From Sinisalibacter aestuarii (GTDB lineage: Bacteria > Pseudomonadota > Alphaproteobacteria > Rhodobacterales > Rhodobacteraceae): a stretch of 64,000 nt of DNA. The notes under the pieces were generated by a model. That model was not told where the DNA came from and ran no database searches. It worked only from the letters and a program-made list of their open reading frames with translations. Every line of letters starts with the position of its first letter. Position 1 is the stretch's first letter. Shown one piece after another: positions 41,866-49,920 of this stretch. The translations under genes and the position numbers were made by a program. The stretch spans positions 1-64,000 of the forward strand of contig NZ_BROH01000011.1 in the NCBI RefSeq assembly GCF_027923545.1, read 5' to 3'.

Positions 41866-41905
41866 GCTTGGAGAAGTGCCTCTCCACCGACACCGAACCA
41901 TGCAC
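41866..41905. repeat. Direct repeat, copy B (40 bp)
   Basis: Second copy of the 41658 repeat, differing only at two adjacent central bases (GA instead of TG), with the same 6-bp stem and 6-base loop. It lies 368 bases before the methyltransferase start. Confidence 0.8.
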
Positions 41906-42272
41906 AATCGACCGCCCGATTGACCTGCGCCACGCCGTGGGGGCCATGGCCATGGAGGCGATTCCGTCGAGACTTGCGACCATACTGAAGGCCAGAGTGC
42001 AGTGGTCCTCGTTTGCATCAATGTCACGCGAGCACGGATCAGCATCACGAATTCGGTGCTACACCTTGTTGCACGCAGAGGCTTTCCCCTCTAGGGTTTG
42101 TGCCAAACACCCTCTGATTTCCGTTCCTGGATCAGCGATCTGAAGACTGATGCACAACCGACACTGCCCGCGATTGAATTAACCGAAACGCCACATGTTC
42201 TTGTTATGTTCCGATCTGGGGCGTAACAATAAGAAAAGACGCCACTGCGCCCCAATACAGGAACATCCCCCA

Positions 42273-43298
42273 ATGGAATCCGCTCCCTCATCCGTTCTTA
42301 ACACCGAAATCGCATCATCATCTTCGCCGTCCCAAGCCACAGCATCCGGCAACGTTCACGGATACACGTCCTCGACCGGGCATTTTGCGGGCCTCATGCA
42401 TGGGGACTCCGCGTCAATGCTCAAAAGCCTGCCCAGCGATGTCTTCAATGTGGCTGTGACTTCACCTCCGTACTTCTGGGTGCGTGACTACGGATATGAC
42501 GGGCAGCTTGGCCATGAGGATTCCGTTGACACCTACATCGATGCCCTGATGGGCGTGTTCGATGAAGTCAAACGGACGTTGCATCCGGAAGGCGTCTTCT
42601 TCCTCAACATCGGCGACACCTTCTACTCGGGGAACGGTCAGCCGCACGGAAGCGACCCTAAATGTTCGTCCCGCAACTTCCTTCGCAAGAAGGTGCGCCC
42701 CGTGGATGTCAGCGGGTGGGATATCCCGAAAAAGAGCATGATCGGCGTTCCCTGGAAGGTCGCTTTCGAAATGCAGCAACGCGGCTGGACGCTGCGCAGT
42801 TCGATCATCTGGAACCGCTGCAACGCCTTCGTCGAGCCGACTGCGCGCGACCGTCCATATCGGCAGTACGAGTTTGTTTTCATGTTCTCGAAAAGCCGCT
42901 TCTACAGCTTCGACCGCTCCAAGCTCGTTGAAGAGGATGTCTGGAACATCCCGATTGAGCGCAATCGCCGCGCCAACCATAACGCGGCATTTCCTTCCGA
43001 GCTTGTGCGTCGCTGCATCGAAGTCGCGAGCCCGCCCAACGGCCATGTGCTTGACCCGTTCGTCGGCAGCGGCACCACAGTGCTGACTGCAATCGCAAAT
43101 CATCGCAACGTCGTGGGTATCGACATGGGGGATGATTACATCGACTATGTGCAAGGTGCTGTAGAATCAGAGGGTTACGAATCAGCCGCTTGGAATGTCG
43201 TGGAAGAAGGGCTGCAAAGGCCGTCGGCGCTCTGGGATGACTGGACCGGAAACCGGATGAACTTCCGCAAGCCAGGGACGAAAACAAAACAAGAGTGA
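42273..43298 (+). CDS. Beta-class DNA methyltransferase (N4-cytosine or N6-adenine)
   Basis: Protein of 341 residues. Catalytic motif IV TSPPY is at residues 63-67, and the SAM-binding motif DPFVGSGTT is near residue 260, the order of the beta class. SPPY after Thr is more usual for N4-cytosine enzymes, but adenine cannot be excluded. The ATG at 42273 is chosen over 42195 (AGGA about 10 bases upstream). The stop is 3 bases from the mcrB GTG, so the genes are coupled. As a cognate modifier it would protect the element's own DNA from the downstream nuclease. Confidence 0.88.
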   Translation: MESAPSSVLNTEIASSSSPSQATASGNVHGYTSSTGHFAGLMHGDSASMLKSLPSDVFNVAVTSPPYFWVRDYGYDGQLGHEDSVDTYIDALMGVFDEVKRTLHPEGVFFLNIGDTFYSGNGQPHGSDPKCSSRNFLRKKVRPVDVSGWDIPKKSMIGVPWKVAFEMQQRGWTLRSSIIWNRCNAFVEPTARDRPYRQYEFVFMFSKSRFYSFDRSKLVEEDVWNIPIERNRRANHNAAFPSELVRRCIEVASPPNGHVLDPFVGSGTTVLTAIANHRNVVGIDMGDDYIDYVQGAVESEGYESAAWNVVEEGLQRPSALWDDWTGNRMNFRKPGTKTKQE

Positions 43299-43301
43299 TA
43301 A

Positions 43302-44909
43302 GTGCGATACTTCGATATTCCGACAATCAAGTCGTCGATTGAAGCCCTGCAGGGGATCAGCGCGAATTGGCTGATCCCCGCTTTCGTTTTTGCGGCCAAT
43401 GATGTCGGAGAAGACGAGCTTGTGGATATGTCCAAAAAGCTCGGAACCGACCAGTTCCTCGACCATTATTTCAATGGAAAACTGATCGGTATCGCGCCCT
43501 TTGATACCGGAAACAACCTTTTGCGCCCGCGCCTGAAAGGCATTCGTTGGGATCGCGGTGACTTCGCTAACGACTACGTCATCCGCCAAGACACGAAGAT
43601 GTGGGGCAATCTTTTCTCCAGTCGGGGCTATCGCGAAATGCGATTGCAGGGCTACCTGGAGGGCGAAAAGACCACGATCCGCCTCACCGATGCTTTCCAA
43701 GGCGCTTTCGAGGCTGAAATTCCTGCCGCGTTCCATTTTGAAGACTTCATGGTCTGGCTCTTCGCTTTCTCGGGCTTCCCCGACGAGATCGACAGTTGGC
43801 AGGCGCTCTACGATCACCTAGTGAAAGACCAGCTTGAACTTCAGGATTTTCAAGAACCTTACAAGGGCAGGTTCAAACTCACGGCTGGCCGCGCGTGGCC
43901 CCAGACGATCAACCAGCGACCGACCGATGATGACTTCCTAAACGAGCTTGCGCCGCGTCTTGCGCTCTATCTCTCGGCACCACCACCTGCCGCGCCCGAG
44001 CCCGAGCCTGACCCTGCCAAGAAGGAGTTCATGAGCGCCGATGACGCCGTTTTGGCCGTCATCCGTAATGCAATCAACAAGAAGACGAGCCATTCGTTTC
44101 TGCTTGCAGGCCCGCCAGGCACTGGCAAGACGAAATATGCCCATGATATCGCGAACTTCCTGACATCTGGGTATGAAAACCGAATTCTGTTCCTGCAATT
44201 CCATCCCGCCTTTGGCTATGACGATTTCGTGGAGGGCTTTCGGCCCTCGGAAGGCGAAAAGGCCGAGGACAAAGGCATGGGCGTCACCTATGTCCTCGAT
44301 CAACGGCATTTCCTGAAATTCGCCGATAAGGCGCGGAAGGATGCAGACAATCTCTACGTCCTCGTGATCGACGAATTGAACCGTGGTGACATCGCGCGCA
44401 TCTTCGGCGAGCTTCTGACCTATCTGGAACTCGACTATCGCGAGAAGGAATTTACCCTCGCGATTTCGGGTAAACCAACGTCGCTCCCCAAGAACATAAT
44501 CGTCCTTGCGACCGCCAACCCGTTTGACCGCTCCGTCACCGATCTGGACGATGCATTGCTACGGCGCTTCATCGTGATCGCTATGGACCCCGACAAACCC
44601 TTTCTGCAGAGCTTCTTGAAAGACAAGGGCGTCGAGGAGCGCGTTCTAACCCGCACACTGCGTCTGTTTGATATCCTCAACGACGCATTTCCTGCGGGCT
44701 TCGGACACACGAATTTCCTGCAGGTCCGGACAATCGAGGATCTGGCGGAAGTCTGGGAGGGGCGTGTCCGCCTTGGCTTGCAGCGCACCCTGTTCCACGA
44801 CAAGCAGAAATTCGACGCCATCAAAGAGGAAGTCGATGCGCTTCTGAAAATCGATGAAGAAGCCGAAGTCACAGGTGACGATGACGGCGGCACCGAAGCC
44901 GAAGCCTGA
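43302..44909 (+). CDS. McrB-like AAA+ NTPase of a restriction complex
   Basis: Protein of 535 residues with a GTG start. About 230 N-terminal residues form a specificity-type domain that I do not recognise as the methyl-flipping domain of E. coli McrB. The AAA+ core has Walker A GPPGTGKTKYAH near residue 270 and Walker B LYVLVIDELNRGDIARIFGE. The sensor segment ANPFDRSVTDLDDALLRRF stands where E. coli McrB has the GTP-specific NTADRS motif. It should form a hexamer that loads the McrC nuclease onto DNA. Confidence 0.9.
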   Translation: MRYFDIPTIKSSIEALQGISANWLIPAFVFAANDVGEDELVDMSKKLGTDQFLDHYFNGKLIGIAPFDTGNNLLRPRLKGIRWDRGDFANDYVIRQDTKMWGNLFSSRGYREMRLQGYLEGEKTTIRLTDAFQGAFEAEIPAAFHFEDFMVWLFAFSGFPDEIDSWQALYDHLVKDQLELQDFQEPYKGRFKLTAGRAWPQTINQRPTDDDFLNELAPRLALYLSAPPPAAPEPEPDPAKKEFMSADDAVLAVIRNAINKKTSHSFLLAGPPGTGKTKYAHDIANFLTSGYENRILFLQFHPAFGYDDFVEGFRPSEGEKAEDKGMGVTYVLDQRHFLKFADKARKDADNLYVLVIDELNRGDIARIFGELLTYLELDYREKEFTLAISGKPTSLPKNIIVLATANPFDRSVTDLDDALLRRFIVIAMDPDKPFLQSFLKDKGVEERVLTRTLRLFDILNDAFPAGFGHTNFLQVRTIEDLAEVWEGRVRLGLQRTLFHDKQKFDAIKEEVDALLKIDEEAEVTGDDDGGTEAEA

Positions 44910-44923
44910 GCGGGGCGAGCGAC

Positions 44924-46195
44924 ATGGCGCTTACGGAAATTCGGGTCATCGAAATTGAAGAACGCGGACAACGGTTTTTCCCTCGCGCCGATCTGATAGA
45001 TCACCAGGGCCGTTCGCTGATCTTCCCGGAAACCCGCGAACTGGGTGCCGTCGATATAAGGGATGTCGCAAACGGTGTGAATCTGATGGCATTGCGGCTC
45101 ATCGGATACCTGCCGCTGACTAGCTCTATCACGCTCAACATCGTACCGAAGTTTCCGATTCAGAACCTCTGGACCATGCTGGAAATCGGGGGGGAAACCT
45201 ATGGGCGCATTTTGCCGACCATACGAAGCTACCAGAGCACGGCGAACCCTGCGCCGATCCTGCTTCTTGCCCGAAGCTTTTGTCACTACCTGCGCGGCGC
45301 ATTGTCAGCAGGGTTCGAGCGCAGCTACTACACAAGGACCGTGAGCGGCTACTACAAGCCGCGCGTCGAATTCGGTCCGACGATTAGCCGCTATCTGTCG
45401 CGCGGCAATCCCATCGATACCGTCTCGGGAGTCTACGATTTCGGGTTGGACAGTCCCGTTAATCGCATTGTGAAGGCAGCCTGTCTGCGCATTGCGCGGA
45501 TCATTCCCCACTCGGAAGACTGGGAGGACGAACGCCGAATGATCCAAATTGCTCTGGATACGTTGCAGCGCGTCGATGTGCGTGAGCCAACGACACATGA
45601 CTTTTTTCTCGACGAGGGTGTCTCGCTACGTCTGCGCTCGCATTATTCGGGTATGTTGCGCGTCTATCAGCTCTTGCTGACAGGTGGCGGCATCGCCTTC
45701 ACCTTCGAGCCTGGCGGCAGAGAGTTGCCGTCCTTCCTGTTCAATCTGGAAGACATTTTCGAGCGTTTCATTCGCCAGACGTTTCTGGAGGCGCTTCGCG
45801 AGCGGAAGATAGCAGTCCTCGACGGCAACAAACATCAAGGCAAGCTGTTCGAGGACAGTAGGGTTTATCCTACCAAATCCGACCTGATTTTCAGGCGTGG
45901 AAAAAAGAACGTAATCGGGCTCGGCGAGGTTAAGTACAAGCCCAAGCTGAAAGAGGCGGATCGATATCAGATCATCAGCCACGTCACGGCAGCCAAAGCC
46001 CCGATAGGAGTCCTGTTTTCGCCCGCCAATGAGGGAGAGAGCCAACGACTCGAGCGTCTGGGGCGGCTTTCGACAGGAGCGCAGTTCTATCACTACCGCG
46101 TCAATATTCAGGGGGATATCCACGCCGCTCAGTTACAAATGGTGAATGACGTGTGTGCCCTGTTTCCGGCCCCCGTGATTCCGGAACCCGCGTAG
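44924..46195 (+). CDS. McrC-like nuclease subunit
   Basis: Protein of 423 residues starting 14 bases after mcrB. The N-terminal half is a beta-rich adaptor; the C-terminal half has the PD-(D/E)xK-type site: Asp in YPTKSDLIFRRG and the E-V-K in VIGLGEVKYKPK. It should be the DNA-cutting subunit activated by the McrB ring. Convergent with the SLATT gene, 38 bases away. Confidence 0.9.
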   Translation: MALTEIRVIEIEERGQRFFPRADLIDHQGRSLIFPETRELGAVDIRDVANGVNLMALRLIGYLPLTSSITLNIVPKFPIQNLWTMLEIGGETYGRILPTIRSYQSTANPAPILLLARSFCHYLRGALSAGFERSYYTRTVSGYYKPRVEFGPTISRYLSRGNPIDTVSGVYDFGLDSPVNRIVKAACLRIARIIPHSEDWEDERRMIQIALDTLQRVDVREPTTHDFFLDEGVSLRLRSHYSGMLRVYQLLLTGGGIAFTFEPGGRELPSFLFNLEDIFERFIRQTFLEALRERKIAVLDGNKHQGKLFEDSRVYPTKSDLIFRRGKKNVIGLGEVKYKPKLKEADRYQIISHVTAAKAPIGVLFSPANEGESQRLERLGRLSTGAQFYHYRVNIQGDIHAAQLQMVNDVCALFPAPVIPEPA

Positions 46196-46233
46196 CGAGG
46201 GGCATCCCTAACTTGCGCTGCTTTGGAACAATT

Positions 46234-46773
46234 TCACTCACTCGGGTCTGGTTCGTAGTCGCCCGACTTGATTTTTCGCTGCGCCCCCTTGAAGCACCAT
46301 TCCGGCGGTGTCAGCGATCCTTTGCGGGCTTCATCGAGCTGCGCCAGCGCGGCTCGCGCTTCTTTCTCGAATTCATCGTATGGCTTGTTGGACCAGACAT
46401 TGGCGGCACGACGAAGCGCACCTTCGACGTTCTTGAATTCCCCAGCCCGCTTTGCGTAGGCATTAATCGCGTCGTCGAGTTGCAGGGCCTTAATCGCACC
46501 AGGCAGAATGACCCCGAGCAACGCCAGGCCAGCGACAACAAGCTCCATGTTCTGGTGTTTTGACAGCACCGTGCTGGCCGCTGCCGCGCCTGAGATCGCT
46601 GCTGCCACCCAGAGGGCTGCCCGCACTTTCTTCAGGAAACGCAGCCAAATGAAAAAGCTCGTTGAGGTGTAAAGGGTGTTTCTGGACTGCTCGCGGCATT
46701 CCGAGATCAGTGCCGCGTGCGCCGCGTTCAGATCACCATCTCGGGGATCGCTGTTCCGAATATCTTCTGCCAT
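46234..46773 (-). CDS. SLATT-domain CBASS effector
   Basis: Protein of 179 residues. Two membrane helices (about residues 50-66, LWVAAAISGAAAASTVL, and 73-90, ELVVAGLALLGVILPGA) are flanked by helices with charged ends, the SLATT architecture. SLATT proteins are predicted pore-forming effectors that disrupt the inner membrane on sensing a cyclic nucleotide. Its start lies 46 bases inside the preceding CD-NTase gene, so the two are translationally coupled. Confidence 0.85.
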   Translation of the reverse strand: MAEDIRNSDPRDGDLNAAHAALISECREQSRNTLYTSTSFFIWLRFLKKVRAALWVAAAISGAAAASTVLSKHQNMELVVAGLALLGVILPGAIKALQLDDAINAYAKRAGEFKNVEGALRRAANVWSNKPYDEFEKEARAALAQLDEARKGSLTPPEWCFKGAQRKIKSGDYEPDPSE

Positions 46774-47693
46774 TCGCCGCCTGCCGAAATGTTCATATTA
46801 TCGCGTTCATAGTCGCAAGCTAGGAGTGCCCGCTGATAGGCCGTCTCCGCCTTTGACTTCCACGCATCACCGAGATCGATCCACTCATTGAACCCGCCGG
46901 GCATGAAGAATCCGCCACCAGCGCGTCCGATCATGTAACGGAACACGTCCCGAACGATCCAGTCGAACCAGAACTCGTCATTGCTGCCCCACGATATCGT
47001 GGGCAGCGCTTCCCCGATGAGTTGTTCCAGGTGGAAGGCTTTGATCGACACATCGCAATGCCGCATCCACTGCTTGAAAATGCGCGCGATTTTCCGGTGA
47101 TTGCCGCGCAGCGCGTTGTCCGAGCGTTCGAGGATGCCGATCTCGGCGAGCGGGTCCACCTGCTTCCACCGACCGCCATTGTTCGTATCGCAGATGATGA
47201 TCCCGCGATCTCTTGCGATGAACGCGGGCACAACCTCGACGATGATGCTGTTGAAGGCGATGACGACCACCTGACCGTCCCCACGCATCGCCGTTTGCGA
47301 ATAGGTCGCTCCCAGAACGTCTTTCACATGCTGGAGCAGTTGCGACTGCTTGTTTCCGGCGCGGGCGTCGAATTGATAGAAGATGCTTTCGGGCAAGATG
47401 AAACACAGATCGATGTCGGTCGGCGGATGGATCACCGTGCCTTTGCCCCACGATCCCGCGACGACATAGTTCGCCACGACGTTCTCACCTCTGAAGGCGC
47501 GATTGAGCGTGCTGACGACCCCCGCGACCTTCTTGTTGCCGTCCTCGATGGCGGCAGGTTTCGGGACAAGATTGGATTGCAGTGTCAGGAATCTTCGCGT
47601 GACATAAGCCCAGGGCCGAACCTCTGGGCTGTTGCTGAATAAAGACGGGGCAGCACCGAAACCGTTCATTTCTCGAAGGTAGGGATCGAGCAT
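46728..47693 (-). CDS. CD-NTase (SMODS cyclic-nucleotide synthase), CBASS
   Basis: Protein of 321 residues. The polymerase-beta-fold active site has G80-S81 in AGSWGKGT and the metal-binding pair D93-x-D95 in PPTDIDLCFIL. The third carboxylate is expected in the strand IIVEVVPAF, where Glu153 stands at the position filled by Asp in OAS1. The OAS-like partner domain follows. It probably makes a cyclic di- or trinucleotide on phage infection. Only the SLATT effector is linked, so this is a minimal type I CBASS. Confidence 0.9.
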   Translation of the reverse strand: MLDPYLREMNGFGAAPSLFSNSPEVRPWAYVTRRFLTLQSNLVPKPAAIEDGNKKVAGVVSTLNRAFRGENVVANYVVAGSWGKGTVIHPPTDIDLCFILPESIFYQFDARAGNKQSQLLQHVKDVLGATYSQTAMRGDGQVVVIAFNSIIVEVVPAFIARDRGIIICDTNNGGRWKQVDPLAEIGILERSDNALRGNHRKIARIFKQWMRHCDVSIKAFHLEQLIGEALPTISWGSNDEFWFDWIVRDVFRYMIGRAGGGFFMPGGFNEWIDLGDAWKSKAETAYQRALLACDYERDNMNISAGGEWQKIFGTAIPEMVI

Positions 47694-48067
47694 CTCGTTG
47701 CCAAGACCCTGATAACCACAAAATATTGGGATAAATAAAGGCGCACCCCTGCGTGGGCGGGCTCGCGTGAACCAAGCCCCTTACGGGGCTTGGCCATTCG
47801 GCGTTGATCCCTTGCGCATCGTCGGCCAGCCCTGAAGGGCTGACGTTTTTCCTCTGTTTGGGGCCTGCGGCCCCGTCCTCCGTCAAGACCAAGCCCTCCG
47901 CATCTGCTGCGGGCGCAGACAGCGGTCTCCCCGTCCTTCCGCTCTTCGTTTGTGCAGGACGGGTGATCCCCCTCCGCCGTCTGCGGTCCTGACGGTCTCC
48001 CCCCGCTCATTGGCGCAGGCCTAGTCGGGTTGCATGCGCAACCCGTTTTGAGAAGGAGAAAAGACCA
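47694..48067. promoter_or_regulatory. Hairpin-rich leader between the CBASS pair and ardC
   Basis: No gene. Four short hairpins: 47772-47793 (9-bp stem), 47827-47842 (6-bp stem followed by GTTTTT), 47860-47874 (6-bp stem GGGGCC/GGCCCC), and 48026-48045 (8-bp stem then TTTT), the last only 6 bases before the ardC ribosome site GAGAAGGAG. The final one looks like an attenuator or a single-stranded promoter. The region also contains the CD-NTase promoter on the minus strand. Confidence 0.6.
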
Positions 48068-48970
48068 ATGAAACAAGATGTTTATCAGAAAGTCACCGAC
48101 AAGATTATTGCCGATCTGGAGCAAGGCGACCTGACATGGCTCAAGCCGTGGTCAGCAGGAAACACCGAAGGGCGGATCATCAAGCCGCTGCGCCATAACG
48201 GCATGGCCTACAGCGGAGTCAACGTGCTGATGCTATGGGGCGCGGCCATCGAGGGCGGCTATCTTTCGCCGTTTTGGATGACCTACCGCCAAGCCAAGGA
48301 ATACGGCGCACACGTCCGCAAGGGCGAGCGCGGCAACCTCGTTGTCTATGCCAACACCATCACCAAAACGGAAGAGCAGGACGACGGCAGTGAGGAAGAG
48401 CGCAAAATCCCGTTCATGAAGGGATACAGCGTGTTCAACGTCGAGCAGATCGAAGGACTGCCCGAACACTTCTACGCCAAGCCCGAGCCGATCATCCACC
48501 CCGCGCAGCGCATCGACCACGCCGAAGAATTCTTTGCCGCGACAGGCGCAGACATCCGCCATGGCGGGAACTCGGCGCATTACAGCGGCGGGACGGATCA
48601 TGTGCAGATGCCGCATTTCGAGAGCTTCCGCAGCCCCGAAGCATACTATGCGACCTTGGCGCACGAGCTGACCCACTGGACGAAACACCCCAAGCGCCTT
48701 GACCGTGAATTCGGGCGCAAGAAATGGGGCGATGAAGGATACGCCCGCGAGGAACTGGTTGCCGAGCTGGGCGCGGCGTTCCTTTGTGCCGATCTGGCCC
48801 TGACGCCCGAGCCTGGCACCGATCACGCGGCCTACATCCAGAGCTGGCTGAAGGTTCTGAAGAACGACAAACGGGCGATCTTCAGCGCCGCCGCCCATGC
48901 GCAGCGCGCAGCCGACTTCCTGAACAGTTTTCAACAACAACCCGAGCAGAAGGAGAGCGTCGCCGCGTAA
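48068..48970 (+). CDS. ArdC-like antirestriction protein
   Basis: Protein of 300 residues. The N-terminal ArdC ssDNA-binding domain has LTWLKPWSAG and GVNVLMLWGAA. The C-terminal zincin domain has HELTHW near residue 200, with a further Glu in YAREELVAELGA. Such proteins coat and protect incoming single-stranded DNA during conjugation and antagonise restriction. It is preceded by the hairpin leader at 47.8-48.05 kb. Confidence 0.93.
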   Translation: MKQDVYQKVTDKIIADLEQGDLTWLKPWSAGNTEGRIIKPLRHNGMAYSGVNVLMLWGAAIEGGYLSPFWMTYRQAKEYGAHVRKGERGNLVVYANTITKTEEQDDGSEEERKIPFMKGYSVFNVEQIEGLPEHFYAKPEPIIHPAQRIDHAEEFFAATGADIRHGGNSAHYSGGTDHVQMPHFESFRSPEAYYATLAHELTHWTKHPKRLDREFGRKKWGDEGYAREELVAELGAAFLCADLALTPEPGTDHAAYIQSWLKVLKNDKRAIFSAAAHAQRAADFLNSFQQQPEQKESVAA

Positions 48971-49001
48971 GCGGCGGCCTCGCCCTGAAGGAGATAAGAC
49001 C

Positions 49002-49262
49002 ATGGAAAAACACACTATCGTATGGCGGGGCGTCACCATCGAAATCACCTACACTCCCGAGGAATTTTCGGTGGTAGATCACATGGTGCTCCGCACGGAC
49101 GGCAAAACGCCACTCCCCGTGACGGATACGGGCTTCCGCTCTCACTACGTGCCCGTGGGCATGGTGGCAGAGTATGGTGGGGCGGTGGGTTTCGTCACCG
49201 AATGGCTCGACCATGAGGCCAAGCGCGTTCGCTGGCACGGCGCGCAGCTTTCCTTGTTCTAG
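49002..49262 (+). CDS. Small conserved hypothetical protein (86 aa)
   Basis: Protein of 86 residues, MEKHTIVWRGVTIEITYTPE, with a GAAGGAGA ribosome site and 31 bases after ardC. It is beta-rich, with no membrane segment; the C-terminus HGAQLSLF is hydrophobic. I recognise no domain. Its position after ardC suggests co-transcription. Confidence 0.6.
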   Translation: MEKHTIVWRGVTIEITYTPEEFSVVDHMVLRTDGKTPLPVTDTGFRSHYVPVGMVAEYGGAVGFVTEWLDHEAKRVRWHGAQLSLF

Positions 49263-49336
49263 ACTGAAAAAATTCGCGGCTGGCCTTCGAGCCAGCCGCT
49301 ACTTGCCCATCTATTGATGGGCTTCGTAAGATTGTT

Positions 49337-49440
49337 TGCCAATTTATCAATTGGCATGAAAGTGCATTGTGCATATCATATAATTGACAAAATGATCAAA
49401 TATGCATATCATTTAATATGCAGACTAGGGCATCATGCCC
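49337..49440 (+). promoter_or_regulatory. Promoter and operators of the HTH/Fic module
   Basis: TTGACA (49384-49389), 17 bases, TATCAT (49407-49412) is a near-consensus sigma-70 promoter. Three inverted repeats surround it: TGCCAATT-tatc-AATTGGCA (49337-49356), TGCATA-n8-TATGCA (49403-49422, overlapping the -10), and GGGCATCATGCCC (49428-49440). TGCATATCAT occurs twice (49370 and 49403). This is typical of an autoregulated HTH antitoxin-like operator. The stretch is much richer in A and T than its neighbours. Confidence 0.7.
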
Positions 49441-49455
49441 ATAAGGTGATTGGCA

Positions 49456-49920
49456 ATGAGCGTCAAAGATACAGCAAGAAAACAGTATGTGCGGATCGCG
49501 GACCGAGCCGCGCAACAGCTTGAGAACATGTCAAAACCATCCGAAGGATGGCTTTCCGTGCTGCGCAAAGCACTCGGCATGTCGGGCAGCGAGGTTGCAG
49601 CCCGCATGGGCGTGAGCCGCAATGCCGTCTATCAGGCCGAGCGCAACGAGCGTGACGGCGCGATCACCATCCATCAGATGCAGAAGCTTGCCGAAGCGAT
49701 GGGCGGGCGCTTTGTCTATGCGGTCATCCCAGATGGCAGCGTCGGGGATGTCATCCATGCCCAGGCACAGCGAAAAGCCGAGGCACTGATCCGCCGCGCC
49801 AGCGCTCACATGGCACTTGAAAAACAATCGCTACCGAGCGCGCAGACCAGACGGCGGATCGACGAACTGGCCGCCGAACTCGTTCGCGACATGCCCCCAG
49901 ACTTCTGGGAGGTCAAATGA
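49456..49920 (+). CDS. Mobile mystery protein A: HTH regulator of the Fic module
   Basis: Protein of 154 residues. The XRE-type HTH includes LRKALGMSGSEVAARMGVSRNAVYQAE at about residues 35-60 (read as shorter blocks). The C-terminal part is helical (SAHMALEKQSLPSAQTRR). ATG at 49456 follows AAGGTG by 7 bases. Its stop overlaps the fic ATG (ATGA). In this family the pair is read as a regulator/antitoxin and Fic enzyme; the antitoxin role is inference. Confidence 0.87.
   Translation: MSVKDTARKQYVRIADRAAQQLENMSKPSEGWLSVLRKALGMSGSEVAARMGVSRNAVYQAERNERDGAITIHQMQKLAEAMGGRFVYAVIPDGSVGDVIHAQAQRKAEALIRRASAHMALEKQSLPSAQTRRRIDELAAELVRDMPPDFWEVK

Larger units (their letters stand above)
41426..42272. 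other. Non-coding 850-base stretch with a duplicated hairpin element
   Basis: No frame here has a ribosome site and plausible protein composition. The long minus-strand frame at 41383-42048 reads through both repeat copies in different frames, which argues against a shared protein. Other content: the promoter region of the methyltransferase-McrBC operon near its right end. See the repeat entries. Confidence 0.6.

Noticed and set aside
41383-42048. Long minus-strand frame (221 codons) across the repeat region
   Set aside because: It lacks a plausible ribosome site, reads the two repeat copies in different frames, and has an Arg/Trp/Pro-rich composition typical of chance frames.
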